A stretch of 5,436 nucleotides of DNA from an uncultured Prevotellaceae bacterium (GTDB lineage Bacteria; Bacteroidota; Bacteroidia; Bacteroidales; Bacteroidaceae), in NCBI GenBank assembly GCA_958404085.1, contig CATXZX010000164.1, positions 1 to 5,436 of the forward strand, written 5' to 3'. Made by a program: the position numbers and the translations under genes. Of this stretch, positions 1-5,436 are shown piece after piece. The notes beneath the pieces were generated by a model. That model saw nothing but the letters and a program-made list of their open reading frames with translations. It was not told the origin of the DNA and did not search any database. Position 1 is the stretch's first letter, and each line of letters starts with the position of its first letter.

Positions 1-477
1 CATCCTGCTTATCAGAATCTTGCCCGAAGATGCTGTATCGGTCAGTACAGGAATCTCGCCCGCCACCAAGTGCTGCTTCAGAAACGTAACGTCATATTCC
101 TGTGCAATCCCCTTGAACAGAACTCCCTGAAAGGCCGAATCGGCCTTCAGCATCCCCAGTTTGCTGGAATAACGCTGTACATGGCTGACATTCGGTATTT
201 TCTTGATTTTCTGTACAAGGGAGTCATCGGTTACAATCGGCGTATATTCTGTTTCGTCCTGCGAATCCACATTCATAACCTCGACGTGCGCCCCCATACC
301 GATGACTTTCGAACGAATCTGACTCTTGAATCCAAGTACGACACTTGTCGAGACAATCATCACGACCAATCCGACGGCTACTCCCAACACAGCTATACGC
401 ATCGTAGGCAGGGAAACACGTTGTTCCTCGCCCTTATGCCGGAATAAACGATTTGCAAAGAAAAATGGAAAACTCAT
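1..477 (-). CDS. ABC transporter permease, LolC/LolE (FtsX/MacB-like) type, N-terminal part
   Basis: This reading frame starts with ATG at 477 and is still open at the left edge, giving the first 159 residues; a full permease of this family is about 400 residues. It begins MSFPFFFANRLFRHKGEEQR, the short basic cytoplasmic lead typical of Bacteroidota LolE-like permeases. One membrane helix follows at about residues 27-50 (RIAVLGVAVGLVVMIVSTSV), then from about residue 51 a hydrophilic stretch that matches the start of a MacB-type periplasmic core domain (KSQIRSKVIGMGAHVEVMNV). The family sits in the inner membrane, works with a separate ATPase, and moves lipoproteins or other substrates out of the membrane. 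No ATPase gene is visible here, so the substrate is unknown. The ATG shares one base with the TGA stop of the upstream aminotransferase (TGATG), which suggests translational coupling. The remaining three helices would lie outside the window. Family assignment is firm; LolC/LolE versus MacB function is not. Confidence 0.9.
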   Translation of the reverse strand, partial: MSFPFFFANRLFRHKGEEQRVSLPTMRIAVLGVAVGLVVMIVSTSVVLGFKSQIRSKVIGMGAHVEVMNVDSQDETEYTPIVTDDSLVQKIKKIPNVSHVQRYSSKLGMLKADSAFQGVLFKGIAQEYDVTFLKQHLVAGEIPVLTDTASSGKILISRM

Positions 478-1676
478 CAGCCGACTCTGCCCGGGTAAAC
501 TTCCAATGCCTTACTCAACACGGTCAACGCCTTCAACAGGTCTTCTTTTTTCAACACATACGCTATGCGGACCTGATCGATTCCGGCACCGGGAGTCGTA
601 TAGAAACCCGCAGCTGGAGCCAGCATCACCGTCTCACCCTCGTACTCAAAATCCGTCAGACACCAAGCACAAAACTTCTCGGCATCGTCCACCGGCAAAC
701 GGGCTACGGTGTAAAACGCCCCCATAGGTATCGGTGAATAGACCCCGGGAATACGGTTCAAACCGTCTATCAGACATTTCCGACGCTCTACATACTCGTC
801 GTACACATCGCGGATATAGTCATCCGGAGCATCCAACGATGCTTCTGCCGCTATCTGTCCGATCAGCGGCGGACTCAAACGGGCCTGACAAAACTTCATG
901 ACAACCTTACGAAGTTTCTCGTTTTTAGTAATCAAGGCGCCGATGCGTATGCCGCACTCACTGTATCGTTTCGACACGGAGTCTATCAATATCACGTTGT
1001 CCTCGATGCCTTCCAGATGGCATGCCGATATGTAGGGAGAACCGGTATATATAAAATCACGGTAAACTTCATCCGAAAACAGATAAAGGTCATATTTTTT
1101 CACCATGTCACGGATCTGGTTCATCTCACGCCTCGTATACAGATAACCGGTCGGATTATTCGGGTTGCAGATGAGGATTGCCCGCGTACGCTCGTTTATG
1201 AGTTCTTCGAACTTCTCGACCTTAGGCAACGAAAAGCCTTCGTCGATGGTTGTCGTGATAGTCCGGATAACAGCTCCTACCGAAATGGCAAAAGCCATAT
1301 AATTGGCGTACGCCGGCTCGGGAACGATAATCTCATCACCCGGATTCAGACATGCCATAAAGGCGAACAGTACAGCCTCCGAACCGCCAGTCGTGACGAT
1401 TATATCATCCGGCTCCAACATGATCTTATATTTGGCGTAATAATTCACCATTTTTTTTCGATAACTGTAAAATCCCTGGCTCGGGCTGTATTCCAACAAA
1501 GTACGGTCTACGTTTTTGATTGCATCAAGGGCCTCTTGGGGGGTAGGCAAATCGGGCTGGCCTATATTAAGATGGTATACATGAATACCCCGTTCTTTGG
1601 CTTCGGTAGCTAAAGGAGCTAATTTCCGAATCGGAGATTCGGGCATATCATTACCCCGTTGAGATATATTCGGCAT
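477..1676 (-). CDS. PLP-dependent class I/II aminotransferase (aspartate aminotransferase family)
   Basis: This is a complete 399-residue fold-type I aminotransferase, cytosolic, moving an amino group between an amino acid and a 2-oxo acid. All key residues of the aspartate aminotransferase family are present with the right spacing: the substrate-binding NIGQPDLPTP loop (37-46), TTGGSEA (95-101), NPNNPTG with Asn174 (171-177), Asp202 and Tyr205 in SDEVY for the cofactor ring, Lys236 in SVSKRYS as the Schiff-base lysine, Arg244 for the phosphate, and Arg370 in QVRIAYVL for the substrate carboxylate. The lysine motif reads SKRYSECGIRIG rather than the common SKTF form, as I recall for a Bacteroidales subgroup. 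The start at 1676 is preferred over the Met at residue 11 because the opening MPNISQRGNDMPESPIRKL resembles relatives. Its own promoter appears to lie 37-44 nt upstream, and the ABC permease follows with a one-base overlap. The amino donor cannot be decided from sequence; aspartate, alanine or aromatic substrates are all possible, so no symbol is given. Confidence 0.95.
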   Translation of the reverse strand: MPNISQRGNDMPESPIRKLAPLATEAKERGIHVYHLNIGQPDLPTPQEALDAIKNVDRTLLEYSPSQGFYSYRKKMVNYYAKYKIMLEPDDIIVTTGGSEAVLFAFMACLNPGDEIIVPEPAYANYMAFAISVGAVIRTITTTIDEGFSLPKVEKFEELINERTRAILICNPNNPTGYLYTRREMNQIRDMVKKYDLYLFSDEVYRDFIYTGSPYISACHLEGIEDNVILIDSVSKRYSECGIRIGALITKNEKLRKVVMKFCQARLSPPLIGQIAAEASLDAPDDYIRDVYDEYVERRKCLIDGLNRIPGVYSPIPMGAFYTVARLPVDDAEKFCAWCLTDFEYEGETVMLAPAAGFYTTPGAGIDQVRIAYVLKKEDLLKALTVLSKALEVYPGRVG

Positions 1677-1690
1677 TACTTTATTATTTC

Positions 1691-1727
1691 TACGATTTTA
1701 CAATAAGAACAGCAAAGATACGATTTT
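1691..1727 (-). repeat. 9-bp direct repeat around the aminotransferase promoter
   Basis: The minus-strand motif AAAATCGTA occurs twice, at 1719-1727 and 1691-1699, exactly 28 bp apart. The upstream copy overlaps the first two bases of the putative -7 box and the downstream copy lies in the leader just before the start codon. A pair of equal sites flanking a transcription start could be an operator, but in AT-rich DNA a chance 9-bp match within 80 bp is quite possible. No binding protein is suggested by the sequence. Confidence 0.3.
1713..1720 (-). promoter_or_regulatory. Putative Bacteroidota -7 promoter element (TATCTTTG)
   Basis: The minus strand reads TATCTTTG, a full match to the TAnnTTTG -7 consensus used by the primary sigma factor of Bacteroidota. 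It lies in the only sizeable intergenic gap of the window (1677-1758), 36 nt before the aminotransferase ATG, which would give a leader of roughly 25-32 nt. A TTTG at the usual -33 distance, about 19-21 nt upstream, is missing: the nearest TTTG is 32 nt upstream at 1753-1756, too far. The promoter is therefore supported by the -7 element and position only. Confidence 0.55.
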
Positions 1728-1758
1728 CGTTCATAATATGCGACCGTAAGAACAAAAA

Positions 1759-1968
1759 CTATTCATGAACAACGCATAAGCCTAATACTTGGTATTCGTC
1801 CTTACCCGCATTCAAATAATAATCAGAACCTATCCAGACCGTATTCGGAAGTTCTGCATTCAAATCCATAATCCTGCAGGCCGGACCATCATACTGAAAC
1901 TCTATGACTTTATTTGTCAGAACCGTTCCATCCCCCAGGTGCAGGCGTTTTACAGCTATCCGCTTCAT
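1759..1968 (-). CDS. Small conserved-looking protein of unknown function, 69 residues
   Basis: I do not recognise a named domain. The protein has 69 residues, no signal peptide and no membrane segment. It starts MKRIAVKRLHLGDG, alternates short hydrophobic and polar runs in a way that suggests a small beta-rich fold, and ends WIGSDYYLNAGKDEYQVLGL then CVVHE. It contains two cysteines (Cys32 and Cys65) that do not form a metal motif. ATG at 1968 is chosen over a TTG one codon upstream because an AAAGAG ribosome-binding site lies 7 nt before the ATG. It follows the DUF4296 gene by 14 nt in the same direction, so it is likely the last gene of the ileS-lspA transcript, with the next gene having its own promoter. 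The good start signal, the tight spacing and a same-strand location make it a real gene rather than a chance frame. From memory, similar short proteins sit at this place in other Bacteroidales; that would need a search. Confidence 0.75.
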   Translation of the reverse strand: MKRIAVKRLHLGDGTVLTNKVIEFQYDGPACRIMDLNAELPNTVWIGSDYYLNAGKDEYQVLGLCVVHE

Positions 1969-1975
1969 CAAAAAA

Positions 1976-1981
1976 CTCTTT
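1976..1981 (-). promoter_or_regulatory. Ribosome-binding site for the 69-residue protein
   Basis: AAAGAG on the minus strand lies 7 nt before the ATG at 1968, separated by a T-rich spacer. It directly follows the tandem TAATAA stop of the DUF4296 gene, overlapping its second TAA by its first two A's. It supports ATG at 1968 over TTG at 1971, which would be only 4 nt away. The match to a Shine-Dalgarno core is partial. Confidence 0.4.
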
Positions 1982-1982
1982 A

Positions 1983-2864
1983 TTACTTTCCTCGGACTTT
2001 TCGTTTGGGTGAAGGACGATACAGACGTTGTTCCTTCCCCGTATGTACGGAATCCACGACCAGCGTATCTTTTGCAATTAGCGCCGTGTCTTTTCGAATT
2101 ATCTCCCTACTCTTTTTACGGATATGCAGCAGCGTCATGTCCGACAGTTCGAGCAGTTGTTCTTTCGTATCGGGAAACGCATTGGTATAAACAAAACCTA
2201 TCAATTCCTTCAACGGCAGTTTTTCATCGGTCGCCAAGGTAACCGTTGAATGTCCGTTACCATAAAACATCATGGAGCGTGAAGATATCGAATCATTTGC
2301 ATAACGGGCCATTAAGGCTACGACAGCTTCTTTCCTTAACTCCTGATTTTTAAAACTTGTCTGTATGTGGAAAAGATAACGGTCGCCGGGCATGAATGTG
2401 GAATCGGGCGTATAGGCAAACGACATACGGTTGTATCCCGGAGTTGTCCGAAGTAGATAATCGGTATCTCCAGACCAAATATTCGAGGTATCGCCCGAGG
2501 CAGAAACGGTAAAACGAGGTTTTTCCGCATTACCGCCCACAGAGACAACAATATCGGCATAACGTTGGTTCACCTCCTTATAAATATTGAACAAGCGCGA
2601 CGTATGGCGTGTATACCACACCAAAGAAGAATCGAAGTCGGCCGCTGTTATTTTATATTTCCGAAAAACAGCTTCTACATATTGTTTTTCGCGAAACGAA
2701 ACGCTGTCTTTTGCCTGCGAAGCCATTGCACACGCCAGATGATAGTCATAAAGCACATCTTCCATCAGCGCTTCGCTCAATATTCTGTCCGGAACTTTCG
2801 TCTCACACGCAAACAGCCCCGTCAACAGCAAGGCTGAGCCCAAAAGATGCAATAACGTTCTCAT
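1983..2864 (-). CDS. DUF4296 domain lipoprotein
   Basis: This is a complete 293-residue predicted lipoprotein. The signal peptide has Arg2, a hydrophobic core at residues 4-19 and a lipobox LFAC with Cys20 as the lipidated residue. The DUF4296 domain follows at about residues 24-110: VPDRILSEALMEDVLYDYHL, then YVEAVFRKYKITAADFDSSL and WYTRHTSRLFNIYKEVNQRY, all the family hallmarks of a helical N-terminal module. The middle third (about 115-225) is beta-like and of unknown role. The end is very basic (RPSPKRKVRGK), also common in the family. The function of DUF4296 proteins is unknown; the cell envelope is the likely site. Its ATG overlaps the TGA of lspA (ATGA), so the two are probably translationally coupled, and LspA would cleave this protein's signal peptide. 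The residues after Cys20 (ETK) are not a clear surface-export signal, so a periplasm-facing position is as likely as the cell surface. Confidence 0.9.
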   Translation of the reverse strand: MRTLLHLLGSALLLTGLFACETKVPDRILSEALMEDVLYDYHLACAMASQAKDSVSFREKQYVEAVFRKYKITAADFDSSLVWYTRHTSRLFNIYKEVNQRYADIVVSVGGNAEKPRFTVSASGDTSNIWSGDTDYLLRTTPGYNRMSFAYTPDSTFMPGDRYLFHIQTSFKNQELRKEAVVALMARYANDSISSRSMMFYGNGHSTVTLATDEKLPLKELIGFVYTNAFPDTKEQLLELSDMTLLHIRKKSREIIRKDTALIAKDTLVVDSVHTGKEQRLYRPSPKRKVRGK

Positions 2865-3502
2865 TTTTCAGGAGTTGACTGTTTCGGACCATTGTCCATA
2901 ACAAGACGTTGACGATAAAACAAAATCAGACTCACACCGCCACAACTAATGGCACTGTCAGCAAAATTAAATACCGGACTAAAAAAGATAAAATGCTTTC
3001 CGCCCAAAAAAGGAACAAAATCAGGCCATACCGTATCGATAATGGGAAAATAGAACATATCTACGACATGTCCTCCCATAAAAGGAGCATATCCCTCACC
3101 CAAAGAGACTAATTTTGCGGGAAGAAAGGGCAGACTCTCGCTAAAGAACAAACCGTAAAAAGCATTATCTATCAAATTTCCCACAGCACCGGCCAAAATC
3201 AGCGTCAGACAGACAATCAGACCGGACGGACTCTTCGCTTTTATCATTTTTACGATGTACCATACAAGCAGAACTATGGCAAACAACCGAAAAGTAGATA
3301 GAAAAACCGTACCGATAAAATCCCAGCCGAAAGCCATTCCGTCGTTTTCTGTAAACAGGATGTAGAACCAATCAAAAATATGAATGCTTTCATGCAGACA
3401 CATCGTTGTCTTGACGTACCACTTAATGGACTGGTCTACCAGCAGTACAGACAAAAGTATAAGAACAGCACCCCAGGTTTGCAGTCTTTGTACTTTACTC
3501 AT
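2861..3502 (-). CDS. lspA: Lipoprotein signal peptidase (signal peptidase II)
   Basis: This is the inner-membrane aspartyl protease that removes the signal peptide from diacylated prolipoproteins just before the lipobox cysteine. It has 213 residues, against 164 in E. coli. Four membrane helices are visible at about 11-30, 62-83, 94-118 and 177-196. Conserved features are Asp23 and Lys27 in VDQSIKWYV, Asn53 in TENDGMAFG, the first catalytic Asp112 in GNLIDNAFYG, and the second catalytic Asp182 in NFADSAI. The common GNxIDR motif has Asn in place of Arg at 113. The two catalytic aspartates are 70 residues apart, against about 18 in E. coli; the extra loop (about 118-175) holds GGHVVDMFYFP and FLGGKHFIFF and would face the periplasm. 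The start at 3502 lies 31 nt after the DksA-like gene, and the end overlaps the DUF4296 lipoprotein gene by 4 nt. Nearness to ileS recalls the ileS-lspA pairing of proteobacteria. Confidence 0.97.
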   Translation of the reverse strand: MSKVQRLQTWGAVLILLSVLLVDQSIKWYVKTTMCLHESIHIFDWFYILFTENDGMAFGWDFIGTVFLSTFRLFAIVLLVWYIVKMIKAKSPSGLIVCLTLILAGAVGNLIDNAFYGLFFSESLPFLPAKLVSLGEGYAPFMGGHVVDMFYFPIIDTVWPDFVPFLGGKHFIFFSPVFNFADSAISCGGVSLILFYRQRLVMDNGPKQSTPEK

Positions 3503-3533
3503 TCCGTCTATTCTTTTTTATCTTGACAGCACT

Positions 3534-3917
3534 TTAATCTTTACGGTTCTTCATCTGTTTTGCCTCGATGCTGAGCGTAGCATGCGGTACGGCGCGCAAA
3601 CGTTCCTTGGGAATCAGTTTTCCTGTGACACGGCAAATACCATAAGTTTTATTTTCAATCCGCATCAAAGCCATCTGCAGGCCGTTTATAAACTTTTGCT
3701 GCCGTACGGCCAATGTCGTCAGCTCTTCTTTATTCTGCGTTGTAGAACCTTCTTCCAACACCTTGAACGTCGGTGACGTATCGTGTACATCATTTCCTTC
3801 CGTATTCATGAGTACGGCCATCATCTGGTCGTACTCACGTTTGGCAAGGACTAGTTTCGAAAGAATCAGCTCCTTGAATTCGGCCAATTCCTCATCACTG
3901 TATCTTGATTTCTCCAT
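3534..3917 (-). CDS. DksA/TraR-family regulator with a degenerate zinc finger
   Basis: This 127-residue protein belongs to the DksA/TraR family, whose members enter the secondary channel of RNA polymerase and tune transcription, often with ppGpp. The layout fits: an N-terminal helical part (about 1-35), a tip region with DVHDTS at 43-48 that matches the DxxDx(A/S) tip motif of DksA, a second helix to about 90, and the C-terminal finger region TYGICRVTGKLIPKERLRAV at 91-110 followed by PHATLSIEAK. Only Cys95 of the four zinc ligands remains; the others are Thr98, Ser116 and Ala119, so zinc binding in the classical way is unlikely. The fold outside the ligands, including the IPKERL and P-ATL elements, is well kept, so the gene is not decaying. 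It lies 10 nt after ileS and 31 nt before lspA, in the same transcript. The name dksA is often used for such genes, but functional equivalence to E. coli DksA is unproven, so no symbol is given. Confidence 0.92.
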   Translation of the reverse strand: MEKSRYSDEELAEFKELILSKLVLAKREYDQMMAVLMNTEGNDVHDTSPTFKVLEEGSTTQNKEELTTLAVRQQKFINGLQMALMRIENKTYGICRVTGKLIPKERLRAVPHATLSIEAKQMKNRKD

Positions 3918-3927
3918 TACGATTATC

Positions 3928-5436
3928 TTATTCGTTATCTTTTTCTATTTTCATATATACGGTAAAATCGCCCAAATCGACAGCAGGTGCGTTCAAACCG
4001 TCTACCAATTCCAACGCATTGGCCAACACCTGCCCGCTGATGTAATCGCGATATTGCTCAACAGCGGCAGCTATTCGTTCGTCCTTTTGGATCTGAACTA
4101 TAATGCGGTCGGTTATTTCGAACCCATTGTCCTTTCGATAACCTTGTATGCGTTTAATTATCTCGCGGGCCAATCCTTCACGTTTCAGTTCTTCGGTCAT
4201 TTCCAAATCGAGCGCCACCGTCCGATTTCCGTCGTTAGCCACTGTCCATCCCGGAATGTCCTCACTCACGATTTCAACGTCTGAGATTACAATTTCAACG
4301 TTTTGCCCATCGACACTCATCGTATAAGACGAGTTTTTCTCCAGTTCTGCAATCTGCGACTGAGTCATTTTCGAGACTTCATCGGCAACAGCTTTCATCA
4401 GTTTGCCGAATTTTTTGCCCATCACACGGAAATTACATTTCACGCGCTTCACCAACATGCCTTCTCCCTCCACGAAGTGCAATTCCTTTACGTTCACTTC
4501 GTCCAATATCAGGCGCTTGACTGCTTCTATACGCTCACGTTGAAGGGAATCGGACACCGGTATAGAAATACGCTGTAACGGTTGCCGCACAATAATGTGT
4601 TCATCTTTACGCAACGACAACACCATAGATGTAATCTTCTGGGCCATTTCCATCCGCATTTCCAGTTCACTGTCTATGAACTGTTCTTCTACATTCGGGA
4701 ATGAAGCCAAGTGTACACTGTGTGTATCGTGTTCCGTCACACCATTCAAGTCTCTATATAAATAATCGGCATAGAAAGGAGCGATAGGTGCCATCAGGCG
4801 GGCTATTGTCTCCAGACATTTATACAAGACTTGGTATGCGCTCAATTTATTCTCATCCAGACTATTTCCCCAGAAGCGTTTACGGCTGAGCCGGACAAAC
4901 CAATTCGACAAATCGTCCGTCACAAAATTTTCTATCAGGCGACCGGCTTTTGTCGGTTCGTACTCTTGGTAGCATCCGTCCACTTTCTTTATCAAGGTAT
5001 TGAGAGCCGATAAAATCCAGCGGTCTATCTCCGGGCGCGATTCCAACGGTACGTCGGGCTGCTTATAGTCAAAGCCATCCACATTGGCATACATTGCCAG
5101 GAAAGAATAGGTCTGATACAGTTTACCGAAGAACGAACGGGCGACTTTCTGTACACCCTGTTCATCAAACTTAAGGTTGTCCCACGGAGACGAATTGGTT
5201 ATCATATACCAACGCAAGGCGTCAGAACCGTATTGCTGTATAGCTCCGAAGGGATCCACGGCATTTCCAAGACGTTTGCTCATCTTGTTTCCGTTTTTAT
5301 CCAGCACAAGACCATTGCTTATAACAGTCTTAAACGCCACGCTGTCGAATACCATCGTTGCAATAGCATGGAGCGTAAAGAACCTTTCTGTCAGCAGTCC
5401 GATTTCTTTGTTTGTCTGGGCGTGGAATGTACAGGC
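3928..5436 (-). CDS. ileS: Isoleucine--tRNA ligase (isoleucyl-tRNA synthetase), C-terminal part
   Basis: The frame is open from the right edge to TAA at 3928, giving 502 residues, roughly the last 45% of an enzyme of about 1,100 residues. It charges tRNA-Ile with isoleucine. Visible in order (fragment numbering): end of the catalytic domain with FFTLHAIATMVFDSVAFKTV (19-38), the ATP-binding KMSKR loop at 51-55 in NGNKMSKRLGNAVDPF, WYMITNSSPWDNLKF (76-90), the anticodon-binding helical domain from about 134 (RPEIDRWILSALNTL) through NWFVRLSRKRFWG (178-190) and APIAPFYADYLYRDL (216-230), and a long C-terminal extension with RQPLQRISIP and AREIIKRIQGYRKDNGF. KMSKR instead of KMSKS, and a C-terminus without a Cys-rich zinc finger, point to the eukaryote-like IleRS2 class. 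The HIGH motif and editing domain lie outside the window. Residues 1-18 are odd: the expected EGxDQxRGW just before FFTLHA is absent. The stop is followed after 10 nt by the DksA-like gene. Confidence 0.96.
   Translation of the reverse strand, partial: ACTFHAQTNKEIGLLTERFFTLHAIATMVFDSVAFKTVISNGLVLDKNGNKMSKRLGNAVDPFGAIQQYGSDALRWYMITNSSPWDNLKFDEQGVQKVARSFFGKLYQTYSFLAMYANVDGFDYKQPDVPLESRPEIDRWILSALNTLIKKVDGCYQEYEPTKAGRLIENFVTDDLSNWFVRLSRKRFWGNSLDENKLSAYQVLYKCLETIARLMAPIAPFYADYLYRDLNGVTEHDTHSVHLASFPNVEEQFIDSELEMRMEMAQKITSMVLSLRKDEHIIVRQPLQRISIPVSDSLQRERIEAVKRLILDEVNVKELHFVEGEGMLVKRVKCNFRVMGKKFGKLMKAVADEVSKMTQSQIAELEKNSSYTMSVDGQNVEIVISDVEIVSEDIPGWTVANDGNRTVALDLEMTEELKREGLAREIIKRIQGYRKDNGFEITDRIIVQIQKDERIAAAVEQYRDYISGQVLANALELVDGLNAPAVDLGDFTVYMKIEKDNE

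Noticed and set aside
70..447. Plus-strand open frame at the left edge
   Set aside because: The minus strand here encodes a clear LolE-like permease N-terminus in a frame open to the window edge; the plus frame is its shadow.
1017..1613. A 198-codon plus-strand open frame
   Set aside because: It lies antisense inside the aminotransferase, whose full motif set is on the other strand. The translated plus-strand protein shows no family features.
1728..1770. Inverted pair CGTTCAT / ATGAAC as a possible terminator after the small gene
   Set aside because: The stem is only 6 bp with a loop of about 30 nt and no T-tract follows, so it does not look like an intrinsic terminator.
1969..1971. TTG as an alternative start for the small protein, adding one residue
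   Set aside because: The ATG directly after it has better spacing (7 nt) from the AAAGAG site.
3763..4284. A 173-codon plus-strand open frame spanning the ileS end and the DksA-like gene
   Set aside because: It runs antisense across two well-supported genes and their 10-nt junction, and resembles no known protein.
1..5436. Mobile element, CRISPR array, tRNA/rRNA or defence system
   Set aside because: All sequence except short gaps is filled by housekeeping or envelope genes; no transposase, repeat-spacer pattern, terminal inverted repeats or RNA gene motif was seen.

Overview
The window is a compact stretch of ordinary chromosome from a Bacteroidota bacterium, most likely of the order Bacteroidales. 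Four things support this. The proteins closely resemble Bacteroidales forms of their families. There is a DUF4296 lipoprotein, a family largely confined to this phylum. The signal peptidase II carries a large insert. The longest intergenic gap holds a TAnnTTTG-type -7 promoter element and most genes lack strong Shine-Dalgarno sites. The genus cannot be fixed from the sequence.

All seven genes lie on the minus strand, so transcription runs from right to left. In that direction: the C-terminal part of isoleucyl-tRNA synthetase (ileS, running off the right edge); a DksA/TraR-family protein that has lost three of the four zinc-finger cysteines; signal peptidase II (lspA); a DUF4296 lipoprotein; and a 69-residue protein of unknown function. 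The gaps between these are 10 nt, 31 nt, a 4-nt overlap and 14 nt, so they look like one operon. After an 82-nt gap with a likely promoter come a PLP-dependent class I aminotransferase and, overlapping its stop codon by one base, a LolC/LolE-like ABC transporter permease that runs off the left edge.

Functionally the first operon joins translation (IleRS), a probable RNA polymerase-binding regulator, and lipoprotein maturation (LspA with a lipoprotein that would be its own substrate). The second joins amino-acid metabolism to an inner-membrane permease of the type used in lipoprotein release or macrolide-type export. These links are inferred from gene order only.

I found no mobile element, CRISPR array, RNA gene, phage gene or defence system. 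The most unusual signal is at the extreme right edge. The reading frame of ileS stays open, but the strongly conserved EGxDQxRGW segment expected just before FFTLHA is absent, which could be an in-frame deletion, a contig-end artefact or a divergent variant. Smaller points of interest are the degenerate zinc finger, the insert between the two catalytic aspartates of LspA, the small unknown protein, and a 9-bp direct repeat around the promoter.
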